A stretch of DNA of 34,087 bases, taken from the NCBI RefSeq assembly GCF_010998615.1, contig NZ_JAAEAH010000099.1:1-34087 (forward strand). Direction: 5' to 3'. Of this stretch, positions 18,582 to 30,995 are shown piece by piece. The notes below the pieces were generated by a model, which saw only the letters and a program-made list of their open reading frames with translations, did no database searches and was not told the origin of the DNA. The DNA is from Myxococcus sp. CA023. GTDB lineage: Bacteria > Myxococcota > Myxococcia > Myxococcales > Myxococcaceae. Positions within the stretch are counted from its first letter, which is position 1. The number at the start of each line of letters is the position of its first letter. Both the position numbers and the translations under genes were made by a program.

Positions 18582-19747
18582 AGGAGCTCCGAGATGCGCA
18601 TGCCCGGCACCACCACCTTCTGCACGTGAAGGCCCTCGACCGGTGACGACATCGCCACCGCCGCCGCCCGCGTGAAGCCCGCTCGCTGGAGCTGCGCCAG
18701 CACCTGACGCACCTGCCCCGCCGCGGCGCCCTTCGCCTTCGCCCCCAGGTCCGGCATGTCCGCGGCGCGCCGCCGTGGACGGACCTGGGCACAGGCCTCC
18801 GCGAAGCCTCGCGCCGCCTCCCGGTCCGCGGCGGCCACGTCCTCGCGAGCGCCGTGGATGTCCGTCAGCCGCGACTGCGCCGCCTCCAGCAAGGCCTTCA
18901 GCAACGCCGCCTCGCGCGTCAACGCGCACGCATAACCCGCGGTGAGCGGCACCGGGCCCTCTTCCAGGTCCACCAGCACCGCCGCGCCCACCGGCAGCCC
19001 CACCGCGCCCGGCGTGCGCGCGGCGGGCGTGGCGTCGAAGAGGTACACACCAAAGCCCCGCTCACGCAGCGGTCCAGCCAGGGCCTCCACGGCGGGAGCG
19101 AGCTCGAGCAGTTCGGGCGTTCGCAGCAACCGCCGCTGGACGACCGCTTCCGTCCACCCCTCCGGCATCATCCGCGCGAGCTGGTCCCGCTCCGTGGCCT
19201 CCAGCAGCGCGTGCAGCAGGGCACGCCCCGCGTCCGGATGCGCGCCGGAGCCGTTGCTCGTCCACGCCACCGCCACCGGGCCCAACGCGGGGCTCCCGGC
19301 GGGAGGCACGTGCAGGCCCTGCGCGGGCACCCACACCGGCTCACCGGAGTACAGCTCCCGCGCCTCGAGCCAGGCACAGCGCACGTGCGGGCTCCACAAG
19401 CGCGGCGCCACCAGCACCCCCGCCGAGCCCAATTCGTCCGCGCCCCACAGCGCGCCCAGGTGGCCATCCAGCTCCGCTCGCGAGCCCCACACGAAGGCGT
19501 CCGGCACCACCGTCTCCGCCGCCCACAACTCCGCCGTCTCCAGCAGCGCGCCCCAGGCCGCGTCGTCGTAGGAGAGGCCCTTGCCGTTGCACACCTGGAG
19601 GACGTGGCCGCCTGGCCGCACCGCGCACGCCACCTCCACGCCGGTCCGGTCCAACCCGGTGACACGCGCCACCCGCGTCACGCCCATGGCCTGGGCCAAT
19701 CGTTGTTGAAACCGCCGCGAAAACAGCTCGTCCTTGGGAGCCCGCAC
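18578..19747 (-). CDS. ycaO: YcaO-domain cyclodehydratase/thioamidation enzyme
   Basis: A 389-residue ATP-using enzyme of the YcaO superfamily. Family motifs are well preserved: NGKGLSYDDAAWGALLETAE at 54-73 with Glu70 and Glu73, TSNGSG at 163-168, LLEATERD at 181-188, and LLKALLEAAQSRLTDIHGARED at 282-303. These correspond to the regions that bind ATP and Mg2+ in known YcaO proteins. The C-terminus ends VVVPGMRISELL and lacks the proline-rich tail of azoline-forming enzymes. YcaO proteins phosphorylate an amide backbone and promote attack by Cys, Ser, Thr or a sulfide. With TfuA the expected product is a thioamide. No precursor peptide, dehydrogenase, protease or exporter gene is adjacent. 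The GTG start follows AAGG at about ten bases; later starts are possible. Confidence 0.92.
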   Translation of the reverse strand: MRAPKDELFSRRFQQRLAQAMGVTRVARVTGLDRTGVEVACAVRPGGHVLQVCNGKGLSYDDAAWGALLETAELWAAETVVPDAFVWGSRAELDGHLGALWGADELGSAGVLVAPRLWSPHVRCAWLEARELYSGEPVWVPAQGLHVPPAGSPALGPVAVAWTSNGSGAHPDAGRALLHALLEATERDQLARMMPEGWTEAVVQRRLLRTPELLELAPAVEALAGPLRERGFGVYLFDATPAARTPGAVGLPVGAAVLVDLEEGPVPLTAGYACALTREAALLKALLEAAQSRLTDIHGAREDVAAADREAARGFAEACAQVRPRRRAADMPDLGAKAKGAAAGQVRQVLAQLQRAGFTRAAAVAMSSPVEGLHVQKVVVPGMRISELL

Positions 19748-19887
19748 GGGCGCGGACCTTAGCCTGAACGCCTAACGCCTGTCCGGCGGGCCCATGGCAA
19801 ACCCAAGGCCTTCACGGTGGGTTGCTCGCACTGCTGGGCGATGCGGACCGCGGCATCAGCCGCGACGGTGGGTCCCCTGACGGGCGC

Positions 19888-20466
19888 TCACTCCCACGTG
19901 CAGTGGTACTCGCAATGCGGTGCGCCCCGGGCGCGGCACATGGGGTGGGTGACGTGCACGGCGCGGCCGCCACACAGCTCGATGGCGCGCTCGTGCCAGC
20001 CGATGATGGTGAGACAGTCCGGCTCGGTGACGTTCTCCGCGCCGAACGTCCGCAGCACCGCGGCGCACGGGCCTGTCTGCTCATAGGTGCGTGAGCCCAC
20101 CGCGTAATAGAAGCGGTAGATTTTCGGCGCCTGGCTCAGCAGGAAGTGCGGCTCGCCAGCCTTGACGAAGACGTGCTGCGGGCCATGCAGCGCCTCATGG
20201 GCGGAAGCGCGCCCCATCTCCAGGAAGGCCCGGTCCTTGTCCTCGGGCGACATCACCCCCGCGATGGCCGCGTCCAACCGCAGGTTCAACTCCAGGGGAT
20301 ACCAGCCGACGGGAAGCAGCATCTTCCTCAGCAGCGCCTGGTCCTCCGCGGGCAGCCGCCGCAGCACCGCGTCCACCCCGACCTGCCCACCGTGCTGGCG
20401 CAGCATGTTGAGCCGCGAAATGAGCACGCCGCCCTTGATGCGTGAGCCAGTTCCTTCGGTCAACAT
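19888..20466 (-). CDS. Myxobacterial conserved protein with V4R-like C-terminus
   Basis: A 192-residue cytoplasmic protein. The N-terminal half has a helical pattern (GVLISRLNMLRQHGGQVGVDAVLRRLPAEDQALLRKMLLPVGWYPLELNLRLDAAIA). The C-terminal half ends MCRARGAPHCEYHCTWE. The arrangement C-x4-G-x3-C followed by aromatic strands, after a GWHERAIELCGGRAV helix, resembles the V4R/4-vinyl-reductase fold, which binds small hydrophobic molecules or metals. I remember similar proteins in many copies in Myxococcus but cannot name the family with certainty. The frame extends to a TTG at 20574; I chose the ATG at 20466 because it gives the normal N-terminus of such proteins. It lies 140 bases upstream of ycaO in the same direction and is divergent from the sigma-factor gene. 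Confidence 0.65.
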   Translation of the reverse strand: MLTEGTGSRIKGGVLISRLNMLRQHGGQVGVDAVLRRLPAEDQALLRKMLLPVGWYPLELNLRLDAAIAGVMSPEDKDRAFLEMGRASAHEALHGPQHVFVKAGEPHFLLSQAPKIYRFYYAVGSRTYEQTGPCAAVLRTFGAENVTEPDCLTIIGWHERAIELCGGRAVHVTHPMCRARGAPHCEYHCTWE

Positions 20467-20637
20467 GCCCCCGTCCCAGGTAACAACCGCCCACCCATTG
20501 TCCCCGCGCGGCCTGCTCGCCATCAACTCGGGAAGGCACGTTTCCTGGCGCAACACCCTGAAATTCAAGGACAACCCGAAATCATCGACTGAAATCGGCC
20601 AAAATTAATCTTTATCTCCGTCCGGGGTTGGAGCCAC
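20467..20637. promoter_or_regulatory. Divergent promoter region with AT-rich patch
   Basis: The gap between the V4R-like gene and the sigma-factor gene holds the most AT-rich patch I noticed (20601-20615, AAAATTAATCTTTAT), only 23 bases before the sigma-factor GTG. CGTC at 20618-20621 resembles an ECF -10 element and would fit autoregulation, but no convincing GGAAC-type -35 element is placed correctly. Confidence 0.35.
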
Positions 20638-21279
20638 GTGAGCATCAGGGAGACAGGCGGCCGGGTGGTGTCCCTGCCGGCGCGCATGGCCCGGGCGGGC
20701 CTGGAGCGTGCGCCGGACGAGGCGCTCTGCCGCGCATTCCTGGAGGGTGAGCCGGCGGCCTTCGAGGTGCTGGTGACGCGGCACCGCTCGCTCGTCTTCT
20801 CGCTGGTGCGCCGCTACGTGACGCGCCCTGAGGACGCGGCGGACCTGGTGCAGAGCGCCTTCCTGCGCGCGTTGGAGGCCTCGCGCCGCGTCTTCGCGCG
20901 CTTCACGCCGTCGGGACCGGCGCCCTTCCGGGCCTGGTTGGTGCGCATCGCGCTCAACCTGGCGAAGAACCACGCCCGTCAGGGGCAGCGGTGGCGCCCG
21001 GTGCTGGTGGCCTCTGGGCTGGACGACGTGGTGGAGGACCCGTCTGAGTCCGCGCAGGACCGGCTGGAGCGGGCCGAGCGCGAACGTCAGGTTCGCGCCG
21101 AGGTGCTCGCCCTGCCCCGCCGCCAGCGCGAGGTGCTGACGCTGCGCGTGGACGGCGGGCTGGCGTTCAAGGACATCGCCGAGACGCTCGGCATCACGGA
21201 GAACAATGCGAAGGTGCAGTTCCACCATGCGATGAAGCGCCTCAAGGCGCGGGTGGGCGTGCCCGAGGAGAAGCACTGA
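20638..21279 (+). CDS. ECF-type RNA polymerase sigma factor
   Basis: A 213-residue sigma-70 family factor containing only regions 2 and 4. Region 2 spans about residues 33-100 (FEVLVTRHRSLVFSLVRRYVTRPEDAADLVQSAFLRAL). Region 4 spans about 148-205 and has a helix-turn-helix (LPRRQREVLTLRVDGGLAFKDIAETLGITENNAKVQFHHAMKRLKARV). It should direct RNA polymerase to a small stress or envelope regulon. The next gene encodes a zinc-binding membrane anti-sigma factor whose ATG overlaps the stop codon by one base, the usual arrangement for a regulated ECF pair. The GTG start at 20638 is preceded by GGAG at 4 bases, which is short, so an internal start such as the ATG at 20686 is possible. Confidence 0.92.
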   Translation: MSIRETGGRVVSLPARMARAGLERAPDEALCRAFLEGEPAAFEVLVTRHRSLVFSLVRRYVTRPEDAADLVQSAFLRALEASRRVFARFTPSGPAPFRAWLVRIALNLAKNHARQGQRWRPVLVASGLDDVVEDPSESAQDRLERAERERQVRAEVLALPRRQREVLTLRVDGGLAFKDIAETLGITENNAKVQFHHAMKRLKARVGVPEEKH

Positions 21280-21794
21280 TGGCTGCGTGCCCTGACCAGG
21301 AAGAGCGGCTGGACCTGCACGCCGCGGGGGCGTTGGAGGATGACGAGGCGCTTGGACTCATCCAGCACCTGGAGGGCTGCGAGGGGTGCCGGCAGGCGCT
21401 CGCGGCATCCAAGGAGCTGCTCTCGCTGGTGGCGCTGCCCGCGCTGTCGCCCCAGGAGAAGACGGAGCTCCAGGAGCTGCCCCGGCGCACGCTGTCGGAG
21501 TGGCGGCGCGGCGCCCGGCGCCAGGGTCAGGGCTTGAAGACGCTGGGCGCGCTGATGGCCACCGCCGCGGCGGTGACGTTGGTGCTGCTGGTGCCCGGCG
21601 CGTGGCGGCTGCAAGGCCTGGGACCGGAGGCCCCGGTGACGGCGGCGCCCGCCACCGACGTCGAGGAACTGGACGCGGAGACGATGGCCGCCATCGAGGC
21701 CTGGGCGGGACTGGAGCCGCTGGACGCGGTGCTGCTCGAGGACTCCCAGGGCTGGGACGAAGAGTTCGACTTCGATGTGGGAGAGACGCTGTGA
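21279..21794 (+). CDS. Zinc-binding transmembrane anti-sigma factor
   Basis: A 171-residue protein predicted to hold the preceding sigma factor inactive at the membrane. His30, Cys34 and Cys37 form the H-x3-C-x2-C motif of the zinc-binding anti-sigma domain, with Cys4 or His14 as a possible fourth ligand. A single membrane span lies at about residues 86-107 (LGALMATAAAVTLVLLVPGAW). The outer part is short and strongly acidic, ending EEFDFDVGETL, with no recognisable sensor domain. GAGGAG sits 8 bases before the ATG, which overlaps the sigma-factor stop. Its own stop overlaps the GTG of the next gene. All three proteins are therefore probably made in fixed proportion. Confidence 0.87.
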   Translation: MAACPDQEERLDLHAAGALEDDEALGLIQHLEGCEGCRQALAASKELLSLVALPALSPQEKTELQELPRRTLSEWRRGARRQGQGLKTLGALMATAAAVTLVLLVPGAWRLQGLGPEAPVTAAPATDVEELDAETMAAIEAWAGLEPLDAVLLEDSQGWDEEFDFDVGETL

Positions 21795-22312
21795 CGACGA
21801 GGGTGCGAACGCGGATGGCGGTGATGATGCTGGCCCTGCTGCCCTGGGTGGCGGTGGCCGCGCCCACCGGGCGCGAGGCCCGCGTCGAGGAACGGCTGGA
21901 GCGCGCGGAGCAGCGGCATCGGCTGCGGCAGGTGCTGGAGCTGTCGGACGTCCTGGACCTGGACAACGCGCAGGCGCTGAAGCTGGAGGAGACGCTGCAG
22001 CGCTTCGACGAGCGCCGCCGCCCGCTGCGCAAGCAGGTGCGTGAAGCGGCGCGCATCCTCCACCGGGCGTCGCGAGGCGACAGTGAGGCCCTTGCGCAGG
22101 TGGACGCGGCGGCGCTGGGGGCCTTCGAGGCACGCGAGCGCATCGCGGCGCTCGACAAGGAGCTGTACCTGGCGCTGGCGAAGACACTGCCCCAGGAGAA
22201 GCGCGCCCGGCTCGCGCTCGCCCTGGCGCGCAGCGAGGGCCGCCAGAAGATGAAGCGGGAGCCCGGGAAGGACTCGTTGGGGCGCAGCGGATACGATGAC
22301 GGCATGCACTGA
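21791..22312 (+). CDS. CpxP/Spy-like periplasmic protein of the sigma-factor operon
   Basis: A 173-residue exported protein from a GTG that overlaps the anti-sigma stop codon (GTGA). A signal peptide occupies about residues 1-23 (MAVMMLALLPWVAVAA). The mature protein is almost wholly helical and charged (EERLERAEQRHRLRQVLELSDVLDLDNAQALKLEETLQRFDERRRPLRKQV). The pattern, helices divided by an L-x-x-x-Q/A-type turn, resembles CpxP, Spy and zinc-resistance proteins. Those sense envelope stress or chaperone unfolded proteins. In this operon it could regulate the anti-sigma factor or be an effector. The likeness is by pattern and not by a strict motif; a DUF3106-type assignment is another possibility. 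Confidence 0.72.
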   Translation: MTTRVRTRMAVMMLALLPWVAVAAPTGREARVEERLERAEQRHRLRQVLELSDVLDLDNAQALKLEETLQRFDERRRPLRKQVREAARILHRASRGDSEALAQVDAAALGAFEARERIAALDKELYLALAKTLPQEKRARLALALARSEGRQKMKREPGKDSLGRSGYDDGMH

Positions 22313-22340
22313 CGCGGGGGCTTGGGGCCTGACGGCGAGC

Positions 22341-22931
22341 TCACTCCTCGGTGGGCTCGCTCGGGTCCTTCCTGCCGGTGGCCAGGTACGACTCCGCGCG
22401 GGCCTCGAGGTGGGCGGCGAGCCGGGGCTCCACACGCGACAGCACCTCCCATTCGATATCCATGGCGCGGCGCACGACGGGCCGCGTCGGCGACAGGGGC
22501 TCCCCCGCGACGGAGGCCGCCGCCGCTCCTTCCCCCAGCCTTGCGTCCCGATTGCCGGCGCCCATGCTCGGATGCGAGGGCGCGCGCCCGTTGGTGGTGT
22601 AGTCCATCCGGTAGGCCCGCACCACGGAGCGGCCATCCGATAGCGGATGGGCCTGCACGAAGATGCGGGACCAGCTGGCGCCCAGGTCCGTATTGCCCCG
22701 GATGCGCCAGGTGGTGTGGACGTAGAGCGGGTCCGAGCTGGGGAGCAGCTCGTACTTCTGCTCCACGAGCAGGCGTCGTGCCGTCGCCACCAGGGCGTCC
22801 GGCGGCAGCTTGTAGATGGCATTGCCGCTGGTGGTCTCCACCAGCTGCTGGCGGGTCTCGGGCATGACGGCACAACCGCAGGCTCCCAACAGGAGCCCGG
22901 CCGTCACCCACGTCGAAAGGCGTGAGCGCAT
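22341..22931 (-). CDS. Putative lipoprotein of unknown function
   Basis: A 196-residue protein whose N-terminus MRSRLSTWVTAGLLLGACGCAV is a lipoprotein signal, with LGAC as the best lipobox and GCGC-like residues around it. The mature part contains mixed strands and helices (IYKLPPDALVATARRLLVEQKYELL, LYVHTTWRIRGNTDLGASWSRIFVQAHPLSDGRSVVRAYRMDYTT). The final 40 residues are helical (RRAMDIEWEVLSRVEPRLAAHLEARAESYLA). I do not recognise the family. The frame is open upstream to 23123, but only the ATG at 22931 places the signal at the N-terminus. It is convergent with the sigma operon and divergent from another lipoprotein gene. Confidence 0.75.
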   Translation of the reverse strand: MRSRLSTWVTAGLLLGACGCAVMPETRQQLVETTSGNAIYKLPPDALVATARRLLVEQKYELLPSSDPLYVHTTWRIRGNTDLGASWSRIFVQAHPLSDGRSVVRAYRMDYTTNGRAPSHPSMGAGNRDARLGEGAAAASVAGEPLSPTRPVVRRAMDIEWEVLSRVEPRLAAHLEARAESYLATGRKDPSEPTEE

Positions 22932-23193
22932 GACGATGTTCTCGGCATGCCCCTGTGCGGGAAGACGGATGAAGCATTGGCCTCCGAGCCCGGGGCCCGG
23001 CTCACGGAGGACACCCCTGAGAACGCACCGGGCGTGCCCCTCATATCGCCGTGCGCGTCGTGCGGGTTGGCCCCCCTCCCGCGGGGCAGAGGACTCGCAC
23101 CGCGGCCGGGGAGGACCTGGCATCCAGCCCGAGGGGGCCTCGTCATGCCGTGGCTACCGTCAGGGAGGCAACGGCGCGCACCGCGCCGCCACC

Positions 23194-23200
23194 GAGGAGG
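23194..23200 (+). promoter_or_regulatory. Strong ribosome binding site for a TTG start
   Basis: GAGGAGG, 5 bases before the TTG at 23206. It selects that start over the frame open back to 22816 and puts the lipoprotein signal at the N-terminus. Confidence 0.8.
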
Positions 23201-23205
23201 CTTCC

Positions 23206-23787
23206 TTGCGGCTGCTGACCCGAATCGCCCCACCGCTGCTGGCGCTGGCTTTCGCCGCATGCTCCAGCATCGACGTGAACACCAACTATGACCCTACCGC
23301 CACGCAGAAGCTGGAGGGGTACCGCACCTATGCCTGGCTCCCACAGCCCACGGGCAAGGACGACCGCGTCTACAACCCCATCGTCGGCGCGCGCGTCGAG
23401 CAGACAGTGGACCGCTACCTGCAGGCGCGCGGCTACCAGAAGGTGGAGTCCACCGCCAACCCGGACTTCCTCATCGGCTGGCACGGCGCCATCCACAACG
23501 CGCTGAAGGCGGAGACGGTGGACGCCTACTACGGCTATCCCTGGGGCGGTCCCTTCACGGACCCCTTCTTCGCGGGCGGCGCCGTCACCATGCCGGAGAC
23601 GGAGCTGCGTGAGTACGAAGAGGGCTCGCTCATCCTCGACATCGTCGACCCGCAGTCCAAGCAGCTCGTCTGGCGCGGCACGGCCCAGGCGGAGCTGGAC
23701 GAGAACGCCAGCGCGGAGAAGCAGCAGCGGCGGCTGGACGCGGCCGTGAAGGACGTGCTGGAGCGCTTCCCACCCAAGGCGAAGTGA
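23206..23787 (+). CDS. DUF4136-type lipoprotein
   Basis: A 193-residue predicted lipoprotein. The signal reads LLTRIAPPLLALAFAACSS with lipobox FAAC. The mature protein starts with the family pattern SIDVNTNYDPTATQKLEGYRTYAWLP. A middle segment follows (VEQTVDRYLQARGYQKVESTANPDFLIGWHGAI). The strand SLILDIVDPQSKQLVWRGTAQAEL and a closing helix (RRLDAAVKDVLERFPP) match DUF4136, a widespread family of unknown function in Gram-negative envelopes. The protein is 193 residues from a TTG start, normal for the family. It is followed by a perfect hairpin shared with the convergent DUF5996-type gene. Confidence 0.86.
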   Translation: MRLLTRIAPPLLALAFAACSSIDVNTNYDPTATQKLEGYRTYAWLPQPTGKDDRVYNPIVGARVEQTVDRYLQARGYQKVESTANPDFLIGWHGAIHNALKAETVDAYYGYPWGGPFTDPFFAGGAVTMPETELREYEEGSLILDIVDPQSKQLVWRGTAQAELDENASAEKQQRRLDAAVKDVLERFPPKAK

Positions 23788-23808
23788 GGAGGGCCTTTCG
23801 CGCCCACA

Positions 23809-23838
23809 GGCCTCGCGGCGACGCGCCTCCGCGAGGCC
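23809..23838. terminator. Hairpin between convergent genes, likely bidirectional terminator
   Basis: GGCCTCGCGG (23809-23818) and CCGCGAGGCC (23829-23838) pair perfectly over 10 bases around a 10-base loop, in the 56-base gap between two converging genes. There is no T tract on either side, so efficiency is uncertain. Confidence 0.55.
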
Positions 23839-23843
23839 GGGCT

Positions 23844-24818
23844 TCAAGGCGCGGGCTGCTCGGCGACCGTCCCCTCCTCCACGGCGAGGGCCGCGCGCTG
23901 GGACTCGGGGACGATGAGCGGCCGCTCCAGGCGCTCCCGCTCCCAGCCGCCCAGGTCCGCGCAGGCCTCGTAGGTGCTCTGGAGGAAGTCGAGCAGGTAC
24001 GCCTTCGGGTCCTCCGCGCGCCGCACGTCGTCGTACGCCAACAGGTACTCCTTGATGTTGGCGTCGTACCGGGCCTGGGCCGGGCGCACGCTGGCGCGCG
24101 CGAAGCCCTCCGGCTCCGGGGCCGCGTAGCTGTAGAAGGCCGCGCCGCCCGTGGCCTGCATGCCGGGCCAGAAGCCCGCGCTGCTGACCTCCTCGCAGTA
24201 GGCCTCCTGGGTGATGGGGTCCGCCCCGGGGCGCGCTGGCGCGGGCCGGCCGGAGAAGCGCGTCACCGCCAGGTCGAAGCTCCCCCAGAAGAAGTGCACC
24301 GGGCTGCACTTGCCGGTGAAGCGCGCGCGGAAGTCCTCGAAGACGAGCGTGGCCTGCAGCAGCGCCCGCCACCAGTGCTCCACGGCTTCACCGTCATAGC
24401 TGGCGTGGTGCCAGTCCTCACCGAAGGGCGTGGTGTCGTCGGGAATCTCGACGGGCTGCTCCCAGATGCGCACGTCGATGCCCATGGAGCGCAGCGTCGC
24501 CATGAAGTCCCGGTAGAACTCCGCGACGGGCCGGGGCTCCAGCGCCATCACCCGGGACGGCCCACGGTTGGCGTGCACGTGCAGTTCGTGCGAGCGGAAG
24601 TCGAAGTCCACCTCGAAGGCGCCATGTCCGAATGGAATGAGCCCCGTCGTCATGCCCCGCGCCGTCACGCGGAACGCGACGTTCCACCAGTGGTTCTGCG
24701 GCGGCGTCAGCGCCAGCTTCACCTTGCCGACGACCTGCGTGTACCGGTGCAACGTGGCGTAGGTGTCCTGCCACGCCTCCAGCGGCAGCGGCGGCCACAC
24801 CGTGTCCCGGATGTCCAT
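23844..24818 (-). CDS. DUF5996-type protein
   Basis: A 324-residue soluble protein matching the family I know as DUF5996, of unknown function. It opens with WPPLPLEAWQDTYATLHRYTQVVGKVKLAL. The block PPQNHWWNVAFRVTARGMTTGLIPFG, the strand FEVDFDFRSHELHVHANRG and the later PVHFFWGSFDLAVTRFSGRPAP are characteristic. Aromatic and histidine residues are plentiful (HWW, WHHASYD, EHWWRALL), which suggests a ligand or metal site, but that is inference. There is no signal peptide. The frame is open upstream to 24863; GGGAGG 5 bases before the ATG at 24818 fixes the start. The peroxidase gene lies 130 bases upstream in the same direction. Confidence 0.85.
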   Translation of the reverse strand: MDIRDTVWPPLPLEAWQDTYATLHRYTQVVGKVKLALTPPQNHWWNVAFRVTARGMTTGLIPFGHGAFEVDFDFRSHELHVHANRGPSRVMALEPRPVAEFYRDFMATLRSMGIDVRIWEQPVEIPDDTTPFGEDWHHASYDGEAVEHWWRALLQATLVFEDFRARFTGKCSPVHFFWGSFDLAVTRFSGRPAPARPGADPITQEAYCEEVSSAGFWPGMQATGGAAFYSYAAPEPEGFARASVRPAQARYDANIKEYLLAYDDVRRAEDPKAYLLDFLQSTYEACADLGGWERERLERPLIVPESQRAALAVEEGTVAEQPAP

Positions 24819-24948
24819 GGAGCCTCCCTTCAAGCCGAGTCGGCATTCAGGGTGAGCCCCCACCGGCGCCCATGCCAGGGCGCCAGCCAGGGCCGCATGC
24901 CACCAGGGCGGGGACCAGAGGGCCAGCCCCCACGCGCCCTTTCGGGGA

Positions 24949-25539
24949 CTACGGCTGCGCGAGCGCGCTGTCGATGGCCGCCTTCAGCTCCGCGCTGTCT
25001 GGCGTCACCGCGCTGGGGAAGCCGGCCTTCACCTGGCCGTCCTTGCCCACCACGTACTTGTGGAAATTCCACTTGGGCGCGGGGTGGTGCTGCGACAGGA
25101 ACGCGTAGACGGGCGACTGGCCGTCCCCCTTCGTCTTCACCTTCTCGAACATGGGGAAGGTGACCTTGTAGCGCAGCTCACAGAACTTCTTGATCTCCTC
25201 CGACGAGCCCGGCTCCTGGCCGCCGAAATCGTTGGACGGGAAGCCCACCACCACCAGGCCCTTGTCCTTGTATTCCTGGTGGAGTTTCTCCAAGCCCGCG
25301 TACTGCGGCGTGTAGCCACATTCCGACGCGGTGTTCACCACCAGGACGACCTTGCCCTGGTAGCCGGACAGCTTCTCCGGCTTGCCATCGAGCCGGTTGA
25401 CGGAGAGGTCATGGAGGGACATGGGCTTCTTCTCACTCGTGGGTTCGGACTTCGCGGGGGGAGGAGGCTTCGGCGCCGCGGCGAGCGCCGGGGTGAAAGC
25501 CAGCGCCGAGGCCAGGGTCAATAGGGGGAGGGTTTTCAT
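24949..25539 (-). CDS. Exported glutathione peroxidase-family thiol peroxidase
   Basis: A 196-residue peroxidase that should reduce hydrogen peroxide or organic peroxides outside the cytoplasm. A signal peptide spans about residues 1-21, followed by a Pro/Lys-rich linker (PKPPPPAKSEPTSEKKP). The catalytic domain begins at about 40. NTASECGYT has the peroxidatic Cys74 where animal enzymes use selenocysteine. FPSNDFGGQEPG gives Gln108, and WNFHKYVVGKDG gives the conserved Trp. The Cys in KKFCELRY is the usual resolving position in thioredoxin-dependent members, so thioredoxin-like reduction is more likely than glutathione. A longer frame reaches 25578, but the ATG at 25539 follows GGGAG. It is 35 bases downstream of uvrA in the same direction, suggesting cotranscription. 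Confidence 0.93.
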   Translation of the reverse strand: MKTLPLLTLASALAFTPALAAAPKPPPPAKSEPTSEKKPMSLHDLSVNRLDGKPEKLSGYQGKVVLVVNTASECGYTPQYAGLEKLHQEYKDKGLVVVGFPSNDFGGQEPGSSEEIKKFCELRYKVTFPMFEKVKTKGDGQSPVYAFLSQHHPAPKWNFHKYVVGKDGQVKAGFPSAVTPDSAELKAAIDSALAQP

Positions 25540-25574
25540 GCCGCTCCCCAGGATGCCCCAGTCCCCCGCCCGTT

Positions 25575-30878
<5,304 letters not shown>

Positions 30879-30995
30879 ACGGGTGGCAGGTTTAACGACT
30901 GGACACTTCGCCGCCAATCACAACTGAGGGAGCACCTGTGGGCACTCGCCTCCCTGACTGGCGATGAGGCGGCCCCCCGGAGCCCAGGGGCCCGC

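Noticed and set aside
18582..18929. N-terminal extension of tfuA
   Set aside because: It lies inside ycaO in another frame; the ATGA overlap gives a better start.
19748..19887. Short ORFs upstream of ycaO as RiPP precursor
   Set aside because: Only a fragment of about 14 codons (MPRSASPSSASNPP) and shadows were found, without leader-like content, a core repeat or a ribosome binding site.
22932..23205. Possible sigma-54 promoter (TTGGC, ten bases, GC) in the gap between the two lipoprotein genes
   Set aside because: The -12 element lacks the TT of TTGC and the surroundings are a C run. I saw nothing else defined in this 274-base gap.
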